A DNA stretch of 64,000 nucleotides from positions 20,497 through 84,496 of the forward strand of contig NZ_KB903244.1 in the NCBI RefSeq assembly GCF_000379625.1, given 5' to 3'. The position numbers were made by a program, and so were the translations under genes. This stretch comes from Actinomycetospora chiangmaiensis DSM 45062. Its GTDB lineage: Bacteria; Actinomycetota; Actinomycetes; Mycobacteriales; Pseudonocardiaceae. The notes beneath the pieces are model-generated. The model had not been told where the DNA came from, did no database searches, and saw only the letters and a program-made list of their open reading frames with translations. Positions 25,844 to 34,521 of this stretch are shown here, in pieces; within the stretch, counting starts at the first letter, position 1, and every line of letters starts with the position of its first letter.

Positions 25844-26608
25844 GTGGCCAGGTTCGGGACGCCCGAGGCCCTGTCGCGGCTCAGCGTGACCGACGGCCTC
25901 GCCGACTCGGTCGAGCTCAAGGCGCTGCTCGCCGGACCCGCGGGCCCCGCCGCCGAGGCCCTCACCGGCCGGGCCGCCCCGACGTGGAGCACCCGGCGCA
26001 GCTACCTCGTCGACACCCCGGGCCTCGACCTGCTCCGGGTGGGCGTCGAGGTCCGGCTGCGCCGGCGCGCCCGCGGGCGCTACGACCTCGCGGTCTCGGC
26101 CCGCCGCGTCGGCTCGTGCGCCCGCCGGGGCACGCCGCGGGGCGGGCGGGTGGAGCTCGACGTCGTCCCCGGGGGGCTCTGGCTCGACGTCGAGGTCCGC
26201 CACGACGTCGACCCGGGTGCGGCCGGCCGGGCGATCGAGGGCACGGGGGCGGGCGCCGACCTGCTCTCCCCGGCGCAGCGGGCGTGGGCCTGCCACGGGG
26301 GCGAGGACACCGTCGACAACCGGCGGCTGCGCGAGCTGCGGGTGCACGGCCCGCTGGTGGTCAGCCGCGTCAAGGTCGCGGCCGCGCGGTGGGGGCTGCG
26401 GCGGGCCGACCTCGAGCACTTCCGCTTCCCCAGCGGCCGCGAGCGGGTGGAGCTGTCCACACACTGCTGCCCGGCCGAGGTCGCCGAGACCGTCCCCGCC
26501 TTCGAGCGGATGCTCGACGAGCAGCAGGTGGTGTGCGCGGCGGCCTACCGGCCACGCACGGCGGTGTGGCACGACGAGCTCGCCGACCCGGTGGTCCGGA
26601 CGAACTGA
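25844..26608 (+). CDS. CYTH-domain protein (adenylate cyclase/thiamine triphosphatase-like)
   Basis: 254 residues from a GTG with GGGAGG upstream. CYTH features: SVELKALL near the N-terminus (compare ExExK), then STRRSYLVDTPGLDLLRVGVEVRLRRRARGRYDLAVSARR, the strand pair common to the triphosphate tunnel metalloenzyme superfamily, and WLDVEVRHDVDP. The signature Glu/Lys set is partly changed, so catalysis is uncertain. Similar actinobacterial proteins are often labelled adenylate cyclase without proof. It ends 4 bases before the convergent kinase gene. Confidence 0.65.
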   Translation: MARFGTPEALSRLSVTDGLADSVELKALLAGPAGPAAEALTGRAAPTWSTRRSYLVDTPGLDLLRVGVEVRLRRRARGRYDLAVSARRVGSCARRGTPRGGRVELDVVPGGLWLDVEVRHDVDPGAAGRAIEGTGAGADLLSPAQRAWACHGGEDTVDNRRLRELRVHGPLVVSRVKVAAARWGLRRADLEHFRFPSGRERVELSTHCCPAEVAETVPAFERMLDEQQVVCAAAYRPRTAVWHDELADPVVRTN

Positions 26609-26612
26609 CCGG

Positions 26613-29600
26613 TCACGACGACGGGTCGGGCCCGGTCCCGTCCGCCGTCACCGCCCCGAGCAGCGCCTCGCACGCCGCGACCAGCACCGCGGCCGCCTCA
26701 CGGACCGCCCGACCGCTCGCGGGGTGGCCCCCCAGCCGCGCCCACGCCGCGCGCTGCTCGCGGGCGAGGCGGGCGAGCTCGGACCGCTCCGCACCGACGT
26801 CGGCGCCCAGCCGGGTCCGCGGGTCCCCGCCGGCCAGCAGCCGGGCCGCCGCCGCGCGCCGGGCGTCCGGCAGGGCGACCCGCCCGGCCTCGAGTTCCTC
26901 GGCCAGCCGGGCCTCGGCGAGCTCCCGGGCCCCGGCCGCGCGGACCCGGTCGAGTTCGACGGCGAGCCACCGGGTCCACGCCCGGCCGGGTGCAGCGGCG
27001 ACGAGGCGCTCCGCGGCGTCCAGCGCGGCGCCCGCCCGGCGACGCGCGGCCGCAGGGCGGCACCGGGCCACCAGCGTCGTCGCGAGCCGTCCGACGTTGC
27101 GGCCGCCGAGGGCGTCCGGCCCCGGCAGCGCGACCCGCACCGTCCCGGTCAGCGGGTCCTCGACCGACACCGAGACCGCCGGCACGACGCGGGCGCCGAC
27201 CGTGGGGACCACCTCCAGCCACGGCGGCACCCGCGTCCCCCGGTCGTCCTCCGCGAGCAGCACGAGCCCGTCGACGACCTCGTCCGGGGCGAGCGGGCCG
27301 AGCGCGGCGCGCGCGGCCAGGTCGACGACCGCCGCGGGCCGCTCGACGACCCCGGCGAGCACCGCCGCGACGGCCGCGCAGTCGCGCGGGCTCGGTCCGG
27401 TGACGCCGTAGCGCCACGGGGCCGCGAGCGCGACGGCGAGCGAGGTGAGCGTCCCCGCGGCGGGGTCCCCGACCGGCACCCGCTCCAGCGCCCGGCGCAC
27501 CAGGGCCTGGGTCGAGGTGAACACCCCGGACCCCGGATCGGGCAGGGGTGCCCCGACCGCCCCGACCGGCGCCCGGGGGCCGGTCCCGAGGCTCGGGACG
27601 ACGGCGGGCAGGCGGGTGTCCACGACGGCCGTCGCACCGTCGGGTGGTCGCCGCCGCGGCGCCCCGACGGGCGGCGACGCACCGGCCCGCTCCGGGGCCC
27701 GCGCGGTGGGGCCGGTCTCCGCCACGAGCGCGGCGACGAAGCCCGTCGCCGCACCGTCGCCCGGTCCCGGACCGTCGGCGACGGCGGGGGCGAGCGGGAT
27801 CTCCGCCCGGACCACCGTCCCCTCCCCCGGCCTCGGGTCGACCGTCACGTGCCCACCGACCCGCGCCAGGCGGCTCGCGAGGTTGCGCAGCCCGCGCCCG
27901 GGGCCGTCCCGACCGGCGGTGAAACCCGGACCGTCGTCGGCGATCTCCAGCGTCAGGGTCCCCGGCCGCTCCGCGAGCCGGACCTGGACCGCCGCCCCGC
28001 CCGCGTGCTTGCGGGCGTTGTTGACCGCCTCCAGGCACACGAAGTAGGCGGCGCTCTCCACCGCCTCGTCGAGGCGACCGACCCCGTCGGCGGCGACGGT
28101 GACCGTCGGGTCGCCCGCGAGGTCGGCCGTCAGGGCCCCGACCAGGCCGAGCCGGGTCAGGGTCGCCGTCGAGACACCGCTCGCGGTCTGCGCCAGGACC
28201 GCCTCGGCGGCGTCGAGCTGTTCGACGAGCACGGCCAGGCGCTCGCGGGCCTCGGCGACACGGCCGGCGCCGACCAGGTGCTCCACGAGACCGAGGGTGA
28301 GGCGCAGTGAGACGAGGTGGTGCTGGGCACCGTCGTGCAGGTCACGCTCGAGGCCCCGTCGTTCGGCGTCGGTCTCGGCCACCAGTCGGCGGCGGGCGGC
28401 CGCGATCTGCTCGGCGTGGGCGACCCCGGCGCGCAGCTGGCGTTCGAGCTCGATCTCGAGCCGGTGTGCGGCGACGACCCCGCCGAGACCGTCGGCGACC
28501 TCCGCGACCAGCCGGGTGCGGTCGCCGCCCCCGGCGAGGGCCTCGGCGTCCACGGCGAGCGCACCGATCTCGCGCCCGCCGTGGTGCACCCCGAACCGGA
28601 CCTCCTCCTCGCCCGCTCCGGGTCCCCGCCACGCGAGGACCCGGTCCCGCAGGCCGTCCCGGTGCACGACGAGGCGGACCGACCGGGCCCCGAGGGCCCG
28701 CCCGACGGCCTCGGGCACACCCTCGAGCGCGGTGTCGCCGCGGGTCGCCGCGGCGAGCCCGGCGAGGACCCCGGCCGGGGTGGCGCGGTCGCCGTGCAGG
28801 AGACGCTCGGCGAGGCGGTCGGCGGCCCGGGACACCGACCCCCAGAGGACCGCGACCCCGAGCGTGGCGACGACCCACCCGGTGACCGTCCCGCCCGAGA
28901 CGCGCCCGAGCAGGGCGGACACGAGCGCCGCGACGAGCACCGCGAGGCCGCCGAGGGTCACGACGACGAGCAGGACCGCGAGGCCCCGGTGCAGCAGCCG
29001 TTCGGCGGAGCGGGCCCGCCGCGCGGCGAGGACGGCCAGCGCGACCACGGCCGCCGTCAGCCGCGCGAACCAGAACAGCAGTGCGAGCGGCAGGCCGACG
29101 CCGGCCCCGCCGTGCCGGACGGTGGGGTCGTCCAGGGTCAGGCCCGGGCGGCCGAGCAGGGCCAGCACGAGGGTCAGCAGCGCGAGCACCAGCACCGCGC
29201 CGAGGGCGGCGACGAGCACGCTGGTCAGCAGCCGCGCCCGGGCCCGGGCCTCCCGGTCGGGTCCGCGCTGCACCGCCGGGCCGACCGCCGCCGTCCCGAG
29301 CAGCGGCACCCCGAACCCGAAGAACACCACGCAGCTCACGGTGTGCGGCAGCAGCGCCGTGCCGAGGCCCGCGAGGAACAGGACCGCCGCCACCACCGGC
29401 ACCAGGACCCGCGCGCGGCGGCCGCTCGGCCCCCCGACGAAGGTCAGCAACGCCCCGGCGTACGCCGCGCCGGCGACGCCGTGCAGCAGCACCTGGTGCA
29501 GCTCGCCGATCTCCAGGCCCGTCGCGGTCCGGACCGCGAGGGTGGCCGCGTGCGCCTGCAGGTTGAAGGCGCCCGCCGAGCCGACCATGGCGAGGGCCAG

Positions 29601-29945
29601 CAGCCGGGTCGGCCACGCGGTGCCGCCGGCGCGCAGCAGGACCACGGCGACGACGAGGTTGACCCCGCTCGCCGCGTAGTCGACGACGGCCTGGCCGGGC
29701 GGTTCGTCGAGCGCCGTCGGCCCGGCGGGGCCGGTCACGGCCACGACCGCCCCCACCACCAGCCACACCAGCGTCATCGCGGTGACGACGCCGAACACCA
29801 GCCAGAAGGCCGCCCGGGCCGGGGCGGCCCGGCGCGACGCGACGGCGGTGGTGGCAGCGGTGGTGGTGGCAGCGGTGGTGGCAGCGGTGGTCGTGGCAGC
29901 AGTCGTCGTGGCGGCCGGGAACCTGGCCGCGGCGCGGGTCGTCAT
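26613..29945 (-). CDS. NarL-type membrane sensor histidine kinase with long C-terminal extension
   Basis: 1110 residues. N-terminus: low-complexity Ala/Thr repeats (residues ~10-37, from a GCC/ACC-type trinucleotide run), then about eight transmembrane helices to ~residue 360, a GAF-like segment, and HisKA_3: ERRGLERDLHDGAQHHLVSLRLTL with the phosphoacceptor His. The ATPase is complete: N-box CLEAVNNARKHAGG, G1 IADDGPGF, G2 GRGLRNLASRLARVGG. After the kinase (about residue 735) comes ~370 residues with no domain I recognise. Translationally coupled (ATGA) to the gene upstream; likely phosphorylates the cluster's response regulator. Confidence 0.85.
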   Translation of the reverse strand: MTTRAAARFPAATTTAATTTAATTAATTTAATTAVASRRAAPARAAFWLVFGVVTAMTLVWLVVGAVVAVTGPAGPTALDEPPGQAVVDYAASGVNLVVAVVLLRAGGTAWPTRLLALAMVGSAGAFNLQAHAATLAVRTATGLEIGELHQVLLHGVAGAAYAGALLTFVGGPSGRRARVLVPVVAAVLFLAGLGTALLPHTVSCVVFFGFGVPLLGTAAVGPAVQRGPDREARARARLLTSVLVAALGAVLVLALLTLVLALLGRPGLTLDDPTVRHGGAGVGLPLALLFWFARLTAAVVALAVLAARRARSAERLLHRGLAVLLVVVTLGGLAVLVAALVSALLGRVSGGTVTGWVVATLGVAVLWGSVSRAADRLAERLLHGDRATPAGVLAGLAAATRGDTALEGVPEAVGRALGARSVRLVVHRDGLRDRVLAWRGPGAGEEEVRFGVHHGGREIGALAVDAEALAGGGDRTRLVAEVADGLGGVVAAHRLEIELERQLRAGVAHAEQIAAARRRLVAETDAERRGLERDLHDGAQHHLVSLRLTLGLVEHLVGAGRVAEARERLAVLVEQLDAAEAVLAQTASGVSTATLTRLGLVGALTADLAGDPTVTVAADGVGRLDEAVESAAYFVCLEAVNNARKHAGGAAVQVRLAERPGTLTLEIADDGPGFTAGRDGPGRGLRNLASRLARVGGHVTVDPRPGEGTVVRAEIPLAPAVADGPGPGDGAATGFVAALVAETGPTARAPERAGASPPVGAPRRRPPDGATAVVDTRLPAVVPSLGTGPRAPVGAVGAPLPDPGSGVFTSTQALVRRALERVPVGDPAAGTLTSLAVALAAPWRYGVTGPSPRDCAAVAAVLAGVVERPAAVVDLAARAALGPLAPDEVVDGLVLLAEDDRGTRVPPWLEVVPTVGARVVPAVSVSVEDPLTGTVRVALPGPDALGGRNVGRLATTLVARCRPAAARRRAGAALDAAERLVAAAPGRAWTRWLAVELDRVRAAGARELAEARLAEELEAGRVALPDARRAAAARLLAGGDPRTRLGADVGAERSELARLAREQRAAWARLGGHPASGRAVREAAAVLVAACEALLGAVTADGTGPDPSS

Positions 29946-31207
29946 TGGGCCTCCGGCGAGAGCTCGACGGGCAGCCAGAGCCGCAGCCCGCCGGTGTCGA
30001 CGTCGACCGCCCCGCCGAGCGCGGCGAGCCGGTCGGCCTCGTCGGCCGGTACGGCCGGGTCCGTTCCTCCGCCGGACCGGGGCGGCAGGGTGACCTCGAC
30101 GGTGGCGCGGCCGCCCGCCAGCCCGAGGGTCACCTCGAGCGGCGCGTCGCCCGGGACGGCGGCGAGTGTCGCGACGGCGGCGTGGTACAGCCCGGACTCC
30201 ACCTCCCGGGGCAGTCGGCCGGGCAGGCGCCCGACGAGGCGCACCGGACGGGGCAGGTCGGCGACGACCTCCTCGAGCGCGGCCCGCAGGCCCTGGTCGC
30301 GCAGCACCGCCGGGTGCACGCCGCGGGCGATCACCCGGAACCGGTCGAGCAGGTCCTCGAGCCGGACGCGGGCGACGTCGAGGTGGTGGCGGGCCAGGTC
30401 CGCGGCCTCGGCCCGGTCGTCGTCGTCCGCGTCCGGGGCGAGGCCGTCGTCGATGACCTCGGCCGCGTCGTCGACGGCGCGGCGCAACGCGGCGAACCGG
30501 TCCGTCGTGACATCGGCGAGCTCGGCGGCCAGCCGTCGCCGTTCGGCCTCGCGGGCGCGCCCGAGCCGGCGCCGCGACTCCTCGGTCTCCCGTGCGAGCT
30601 CGGCGACCCGGGCGACCCGGGCGCGCAGCTCCTCGCCGCGGGCCAGTCCGCGCACGAGCAGGCCGGTCGCCTCGCTGACATCGGCGACCAGCGCGCGATC
30701 GGCGGCCGTGACCGGGCGGCCGGGCTTGCCGATCGTGAGGACCGCCCGCAGCTCCGGGGCGCCACCCGCGTGGTCGAGGACGGCGTGGTCGAGGACGGGG
30801 TGGGCGTGGTCGACGTCGGGGCGCGCCAGCAGCGTCGCCAGGTCCCCGACCCGCTCGCCCGCCTGCCCCACGAGGCCGTCGCCGTCGGCGAGCCAGACGT
30901 CCGCGTGCGCGGCCCGGGTGCCCTCGCGCAGCACCCCGGCGAGCGCGGGCAGCGAGCCGACGTCCCCGCTCGCGGCCAGCACCACGGACCGGCCGACGTC
31001 GGACGACCGCAGCGTGGCCCGGTCCGGCCCGGCGAGCCCGACGGCCGCGAGCACCGCCGCGGCGAGCCCGACGCCGGCGAAGGGGGCGAGCACCGGCCCG
31101 GCGGCCCCGAGCGCGAGCTCGCCGGACACCACCGCGAGGAGCACGCAGACGGCGACCACCCCGGCGACGGCGAGCGCGCGCAGCCCACCCGTCGTCATGG
31201 TCTCCAC
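29942..31207 (-). CDS. Degenerate histidine-kinase-like membrane protein
   Basis: 421 residues: two N-terminal transmembrane helices, a GAF-like domain (~residues 65-190), a coiled coil (RARVARVAELARETEESRRRLGRAREAERRR), and a HisKA_3-like helix in which the usual LHD is replaced (RRRLAAELADVTTDRFAALRR), so the phosphoacceptor His is missing. The later VIARGVHPAVLRDQGLRAALEEV is typical of the NarL-kinase dimerisation domain, but the following ATPase lacks N, G1 and G2 boxes. It is therefore likely a sensory, non-catalytic partner for the full kinase with which it is coupled by an ATGA overlap. Confidence 0.75.
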   Translation of the reverse strand: METMTTGGLRALAVAGVVAVCVLLAVVSGELALGAAGPVLAPFAGVGLAAAVLAAVGLAGPDRATLRSSDVGRSVVLAASGDVGSLPALAGVLREGTRAAHADVWLADGDGLVGQAGERVGDLATLLARPDVDHAHPVLDHAVLDHAGGAPELRAVLTIGKPGRPVTAADRALVADVSEATGLLVRGLARGEELRARVARVAELARETEESRRRLGRAREAERRRLAAELADVTTDRFAALRRAVDDAAEVIDDGLAPDADDDDRAEAADLARHHLDVARVRLEDLLDRFRVIARGVHPAVLRDQGLRAALEEVVADLPRPVRLVGRLPGRLPREVESGLYHAAVATLAAVPGDAPLEVTLGLAGGRATVEVTLPPRSGGGTDPAVPADEADRLAALGGAVDVDTGGLRLWLPVELSPEAQ

Positions 31208-31258
31208 TCCTCCGCCAGGCTCCTGGGCACGGAGCGTAGGCAGCGGCTCGGGTGTCGT

Positions 31259-31924
31259 CTACGCCTCGCCGCGCTGGGAGCGCAGATAGGTGAGCACGGC
31301 CAGGACCCTCCGGTTGCTCTCCGTCGCGTCCGCGTGCAGGCCGAACTTGTCGAAGATGCTGGCGATGTGCTTCTCCACGGCCTTGCCGCTGACGAAGAGC
31401 TGCGCGGCGATCGCCCCGTTCGCCCGGCCCTCGGCCATCAGCTCCAGCACGCTGCGCTCCCGGTCGGACAGCGCCGCGACGACGTCGGCCCGGTCGGTGC
31501 GCGGCTTCTCCACGAGGCGCCGTGCCAGCACCGGTTCGATGACGATCTCGCCCTCGGCGATGCGCGTCAGGGTGTCGGACAGGACGTCGACGCTGCCCAC
31601 CTTCTCCTTGAGCCGGTAGCCGATCCGCTCGGTGCCGATCTCGAGGATGCGGACCAGGTAGTGCGACTCGGCGTAGTGGGAGAGGAACAGCAGCCCCGTG
31701 TCCGGGTGGCTCGCCCGGAGCCGCTCGGCGGTGACCAGGCCGCCGTCGGGCTCGGGCGGCATCCGGATGTCGAGCACCGCCACGTCCACCGGCCGCCCCG
31801 CGAGGGCGCGCAGGAGCTCGTCCCCGCCCGGCTCGACGGCGACCACCTCGTGCCCGGCCGCCTCGAGCAGCATCACCAGGCCCTGCCGGAACAGGGCCCC
31901 GTCCTCGGCCAGCGCTACCCGCAC
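31259..31924 (-). CDS. NarL/FixJ-family response regulator
   Basis: 221 residues from a GTG at 31924 with GGGAGG upstream. Receiver domain: VRVALAEDGALFRQGLVMLLEAAG (acidic pair), phosphoacceptor Asp in DVAVLDIRMPPEPDGG, Lys switch in YRLKEKVGSVDVL. DNA-binding LuxR helix-turn-helix: LSDRERSVLELMAEGRANGAIAAQLFVSGKAVEKHIASIFDKFGL. It overlaps the short kinase-like gene upstream by 10 bases and precedes the two kinase-like genes, forming one operon. Confidence 0.93.
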   Translation of the reverse strand: MRVALAEDGALFRQGLVMLLEAAGHEVVAVEPGGDELLRALAGRPVDVAVLDIRMPPEPDGGLVTAERLRASHPDTGLLFLSHYAESHYLVRILEIGTERIGYRLKEKVGSVDVLSDTLTRIAEGEIVIEPVLARRLVEKPRTDRADVVAALSDRERSVLELMAEGRANGAIAAQLFVSGKAVEKHIASIFDKFGLHADATESNRRVLAVLTYLRSQRGEA

Positions 31925-32463
31925 GGGAACCTCCCGACGATCGTCCCCGCCGCCGCGTGGGCGTCCCCGCCCAGCGGCGTCGCCTCGTCCGCGACGGCGG
32001 CCGCGAGCGCGGGGTCGGCCCCGGCGATCGTGACGACGAGGTCGGTGCCGTCGCGTCGGGCGGTGACCGCGAGCGGGCCGTCGCTCGTCGCGAGGACCTC
32101 GACCAGCGCGAAGTAGGCCGCGCCCTCGGCGGCGGGCCCGCAGCGGGAGTCGGTGACGTCGAGCGCCACGTCGGCCCCGGTGGCCCGGACCCGTTCGAGC
32201 AGGGCCGGCCCGAGTCCGGCCTCGTGCAGCAGCGGCGGGTAGATCCCGGCGGCCACCGCGCGCAGCTCGTCCAGCGCGGAGGCCACCTCGCCCTGCAGCG
32301 CGTCGATCTGCTCCCGGGGCGCGTCGAGCACCCCGAGCCGCAGCGCGAGGGAGGAGATGCGCAGGGCGGCGCCGTCGTGGAGCCGGCGCTCGAGCCGACG
32401 GCGCCGCTGCCACTGGTCGCGCCGGCGGTCCCGACGACCGGTGGGGTCGTCCGCCGTCGTCAT
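31915..32463 (-). CDS. Short histidine-kinase-like protein (HisKA_3 with degenerate ATPase)
   Basis: 182 residues from an ATG at 32463. HisKA_3 helix with the phosphoacceptor His is present (RRRRLERRLHDGAALRISSLALRLG), followed by the dimerisation partner helix (LDELRAVAAGIYPPLLHEAGLGPAL). The ATPase half is short and lacks the N-box Asn (LVEVLATSDGP instead of EALxNAxKH) and Gly boxes, so ATP binding is unlikely. No membrane segment. It may act as a phosphotransfer partner or inhibitor. First gene of the two-component operon; divergent from the Hsp70-like gene. Confidence 0.7.
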   Translation of the reverse strand: MTTADDPTGRRDRRRDQWQRRRRLERRLHDGAALRISSLALRLGVLDAPREQIDALQGEVASALDELRAVAAGIYPPLLHEAGLGPALLERVRATGADVALDVTDSRCGPAAEGAAYFALVEVLATSDGPLAVTARRDGTDLVVTIAGADPALAAAVADEATPLGGDAHAAAGTIVGRFPCG

Positions 32464-32656
32464 GCCCGGGAGTCTGCGGCGGCCGCGCGCGGCACGGCCA
32501 GGGGGCGCGCCCTCCCGACGGGTAGGGCTGACCCCCTTGACGGGGACGCGGTGTGACGATCCGTGGCGCATGTCGGGATCGTGCCCGAAACCCTCGCCCG
32601 TTCGCACTATCGCTGGTTACGATCCGTCGAGATCGTCGCTGCTGCCGGGAGGGACC

Positions 32657-34183
32657 GTGTCCTACGTCCTCGGCGTGGACCTCGGGACCACCACGGTCGC
32701 AGCCGCCGCCGGGGACGCCGACCACGTGGCGACCGTGGCCCTCGGCGACCGCGGGGATCTCGCGCCCGCCGTCGTCGCGCGGCGGGTCGACGGGACGGTC
32801 GTCACCGGCGACCGGGCGCTGCGTCGCGCGTCGCGCGAGCCGGACCGGGTCGTGCGGGCCGTCCGGCGCCGCCTCGGTGACCCGACCCCGGTCGTGCTCG
32901 GGGAGCACACGGCCACCCCCGTCGGCCTCCTCGGCGCGCTGCTGCGCGCCGCGGTCGACCGGGCCACGGCCGTCCGCGGGGACCGGCCGGGCCGGGTGGT
33001 GCTCACCCATCCGGCCTCGTGGGGGCCGTACCGGCGCGGACTGTTCGAGGACGTCGCGACCGCGGCCGGGATCGACGACGTCCGCACGGTGACCGACCCC
33101 GAGGCCGCCGTCCGGCAGGTCGCGGCCGCGCGGGGTCTCCCCGCCGGGGCGCCGTTCGCGGTGCTGGACCTGGGCGGGACGTCCTGCGAGGCGGCCGTGG
33201 TGCGGGACGGGATCGTCGTCGGCGTCCCGGTCGGGGTGGAGCGGCTCGGGGGCGACGACCTCGACGAGGCCGTCGCGGGCGTCGTCGACGACCTCGCGGG
33301 CGGGCTGCTGGGCGACCTGGACCCGGAGGACCCGTCGTCGGGATCGGCGCTGGCCCGCTTCCACGCCGACTGCCTCGCGGCGAAGGAGGCCCTCTCGGCC
33401 GACGACGAGGTGGTGGTCCCGCTGCTGCTGCCGGGCCGCCACGTCGACGTGACGGTGCGGCGGGCGGCGTTCGAGGAGCGGATCGTCCCCGTGGTGCGCC
33501 GGGTCGTCGCGACACTCCGGGAGGCCCTCGACACCGCCGGCGTCGAACCGCAGGCGGTGCTGCTGGTGGGCGGGTCCGCCCGGGTGCCGCTGGTCGTGCG
33601 GTCGGTGCGGGCCGCGGTGGCGGCGCCGGTGGTGGTGGAGGCGCGTCCCGACCACGTGGTGGCGCTGGGCGCCGTGCGCGTCGGGGCGGCACAGGGCACC
33701 GCCACGGCGGCGGACGAGCCGGACGGACGGACCCGGCTGACGCCGTTGCGTCCGCCCGTCGAGGACGGCCGGACGACGACGGTGCGCATCGCTCCCGGCA
33801 CGGGCGGCGTGCGCGGGGCCGGGGCGCGCCCGAGGGGCGTGCAGCCGGTACCGGCCGGGCCGGTCCCAGGCCCCGGCCGACCCGCGACGCCCCCGCCACC
33901 CGGCACGGGACGGCCCGGCACGGGACCGCCCGGTACCGGGCTCCGGCCCGCCCCGCCACCGCCCGGCCCGGGCCGGGCCGGTCCGCCGACCTCGGGCCCG
34001 TTCCCCGCCGTCCCGCCCGGAGCACCCACCCCTCCACCGGCCGTCCCGGGGGCCCGGCCGGCGGGGCCACCGGCGCCGACCGCCCCGCGGTCGGGACGCG
34101 GCCGGATCGCGCTGCTGGTCCTCGTGGTCCTGCTCGTGGCGGCGGCCCTCGTCGTCGTCGTCGTCCTGCTGGCGGGTGGTTGA
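32657..34183 (+). CDS. Hsp70/actin-like ATPase with Pro-rich linker and C-terminal membrane anchor
   Basis: 508 residues from a GTG at 32657 with GGGAGGG upstream. Residues ~1-345 form a DnaK-like nucleotide-binding domain: GVDLGTTTVAAAAG (phosphate 1), TDPEAAVRQVAA (connect 1), AVLDLGGTSCEAAVVRDG (phosphate 2), VLLVGGSARVPLV (adenosine). No substrate-binding domain; instead a ~110-residue Pro/Gly-rich linker runs to a single C-terminal transmembrane helix (IALLVLVVLLVAAALVVVVVLLAGG). Such membrane-tethered Hsp70-like proteins are common in actinobacteria; the partner is unknown. Confidence 0.85.
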   Translation: MSYVLGVDLGTTTVAAAAGDADHVATVALGDRGDLAPAVVARRVDGTVVTGDRALRRASREPDRVVRAVRRRLGDPTPVVLGEHTATPVGLLGALLRAAVDRATAVRGDRPGRVVLTHPASWGPYRRGLFEDVATAAGIDDVRTVTDPEAAVRQVAAARGLPAGAPFAVLDLGGTSCEAAVVRDGIVVGVPVGVERLGGDDLDEAVAGVVDDLAGGLLGDLDPEDPSSGSALARFHADCLAAKEALSADDEVVVPLLLPGRHVDVTVRRAAFEERIVPVVRRVVATLREALDTAGVEPQAVLLVGGSARVPLVVRSVRAAVAAPVVVEARPDHVVALGAVRVGAAQGTATAADEPDGRTRLTPLRPPVEDGRTTTVRIAPGTGGVRGAGARPRGVQPVPAGPVPGPGRPATPPPPGTGRPGTGPPGTGLRPAPPPPGPGRAGPPTSGPFPAVPPGAPTPPPAVPGARPAGPPAPTAPRSGRGRIALLVLVVLLVAAALVVVVVLLAGG

Positions 34184-34274
34184 TCCCACCCGGACGTGGG
34201 GCGCGATCCCGGGGGGGCGCAACCTCGGCGCGCGCCACGCTTCTCCTCATCACCGACGACCCGAGGAGCCCGCC

Positions 34275-34481
34275 GTGCCCGTCACCGCCGTCACGCCCGT
34301 CACCGCCGCCACCGATGCCCTCCCCGCCCGTGAGCGTGCCGTCCTCGCCGCCCTCGCCGCGGGCCGCGCCACCCTCGTCGGGGGCCGCATCCTCGTCGAC
34401 GGCCTGCCGCTGGCCGACCAGTTCGTCGTCGACCGCCTGCGCGCCGCGGGCCTCCTGGACCTCGCCCGCCGCGTCGCCTGA
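34275..34481 (+). CDS. Small protein of unknown function
   Basis: 68 residues from a GTG with GAGGAG upstream. Mostly helical: ALPARERAVLAALAAGRATLVGGRILVDGLPLADQFVVDRLRAAGLLDLARRVA; the VGGRILVDG hairpin between helices resembles a small winged-helix fold. High GC3 and a good ribosome binding site suggest it is real; no function assigned. Confidence 0.55.
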   Translation: MPVTAVTPVTAATDALPARERAVLAALAAGRATLVGGRILVDGLPLADQFVVDRLRAAGLLDLARRVA

Positions 34482-34521
34482 TCGTCGGGCCGGGTGCGCG
34501 GCCGGCACCCGCCCGGGAGGG

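Noticed and set aside
29852-29920. Trinucleotide repeat (GGTGGTGGCAGC-type) at the kinase N-terminus as a phase-variation switch
   Set aside because: Units are multiples of three, so slippage changes the Ala/Thr run length but not the frame; it was noted as low complexity only.
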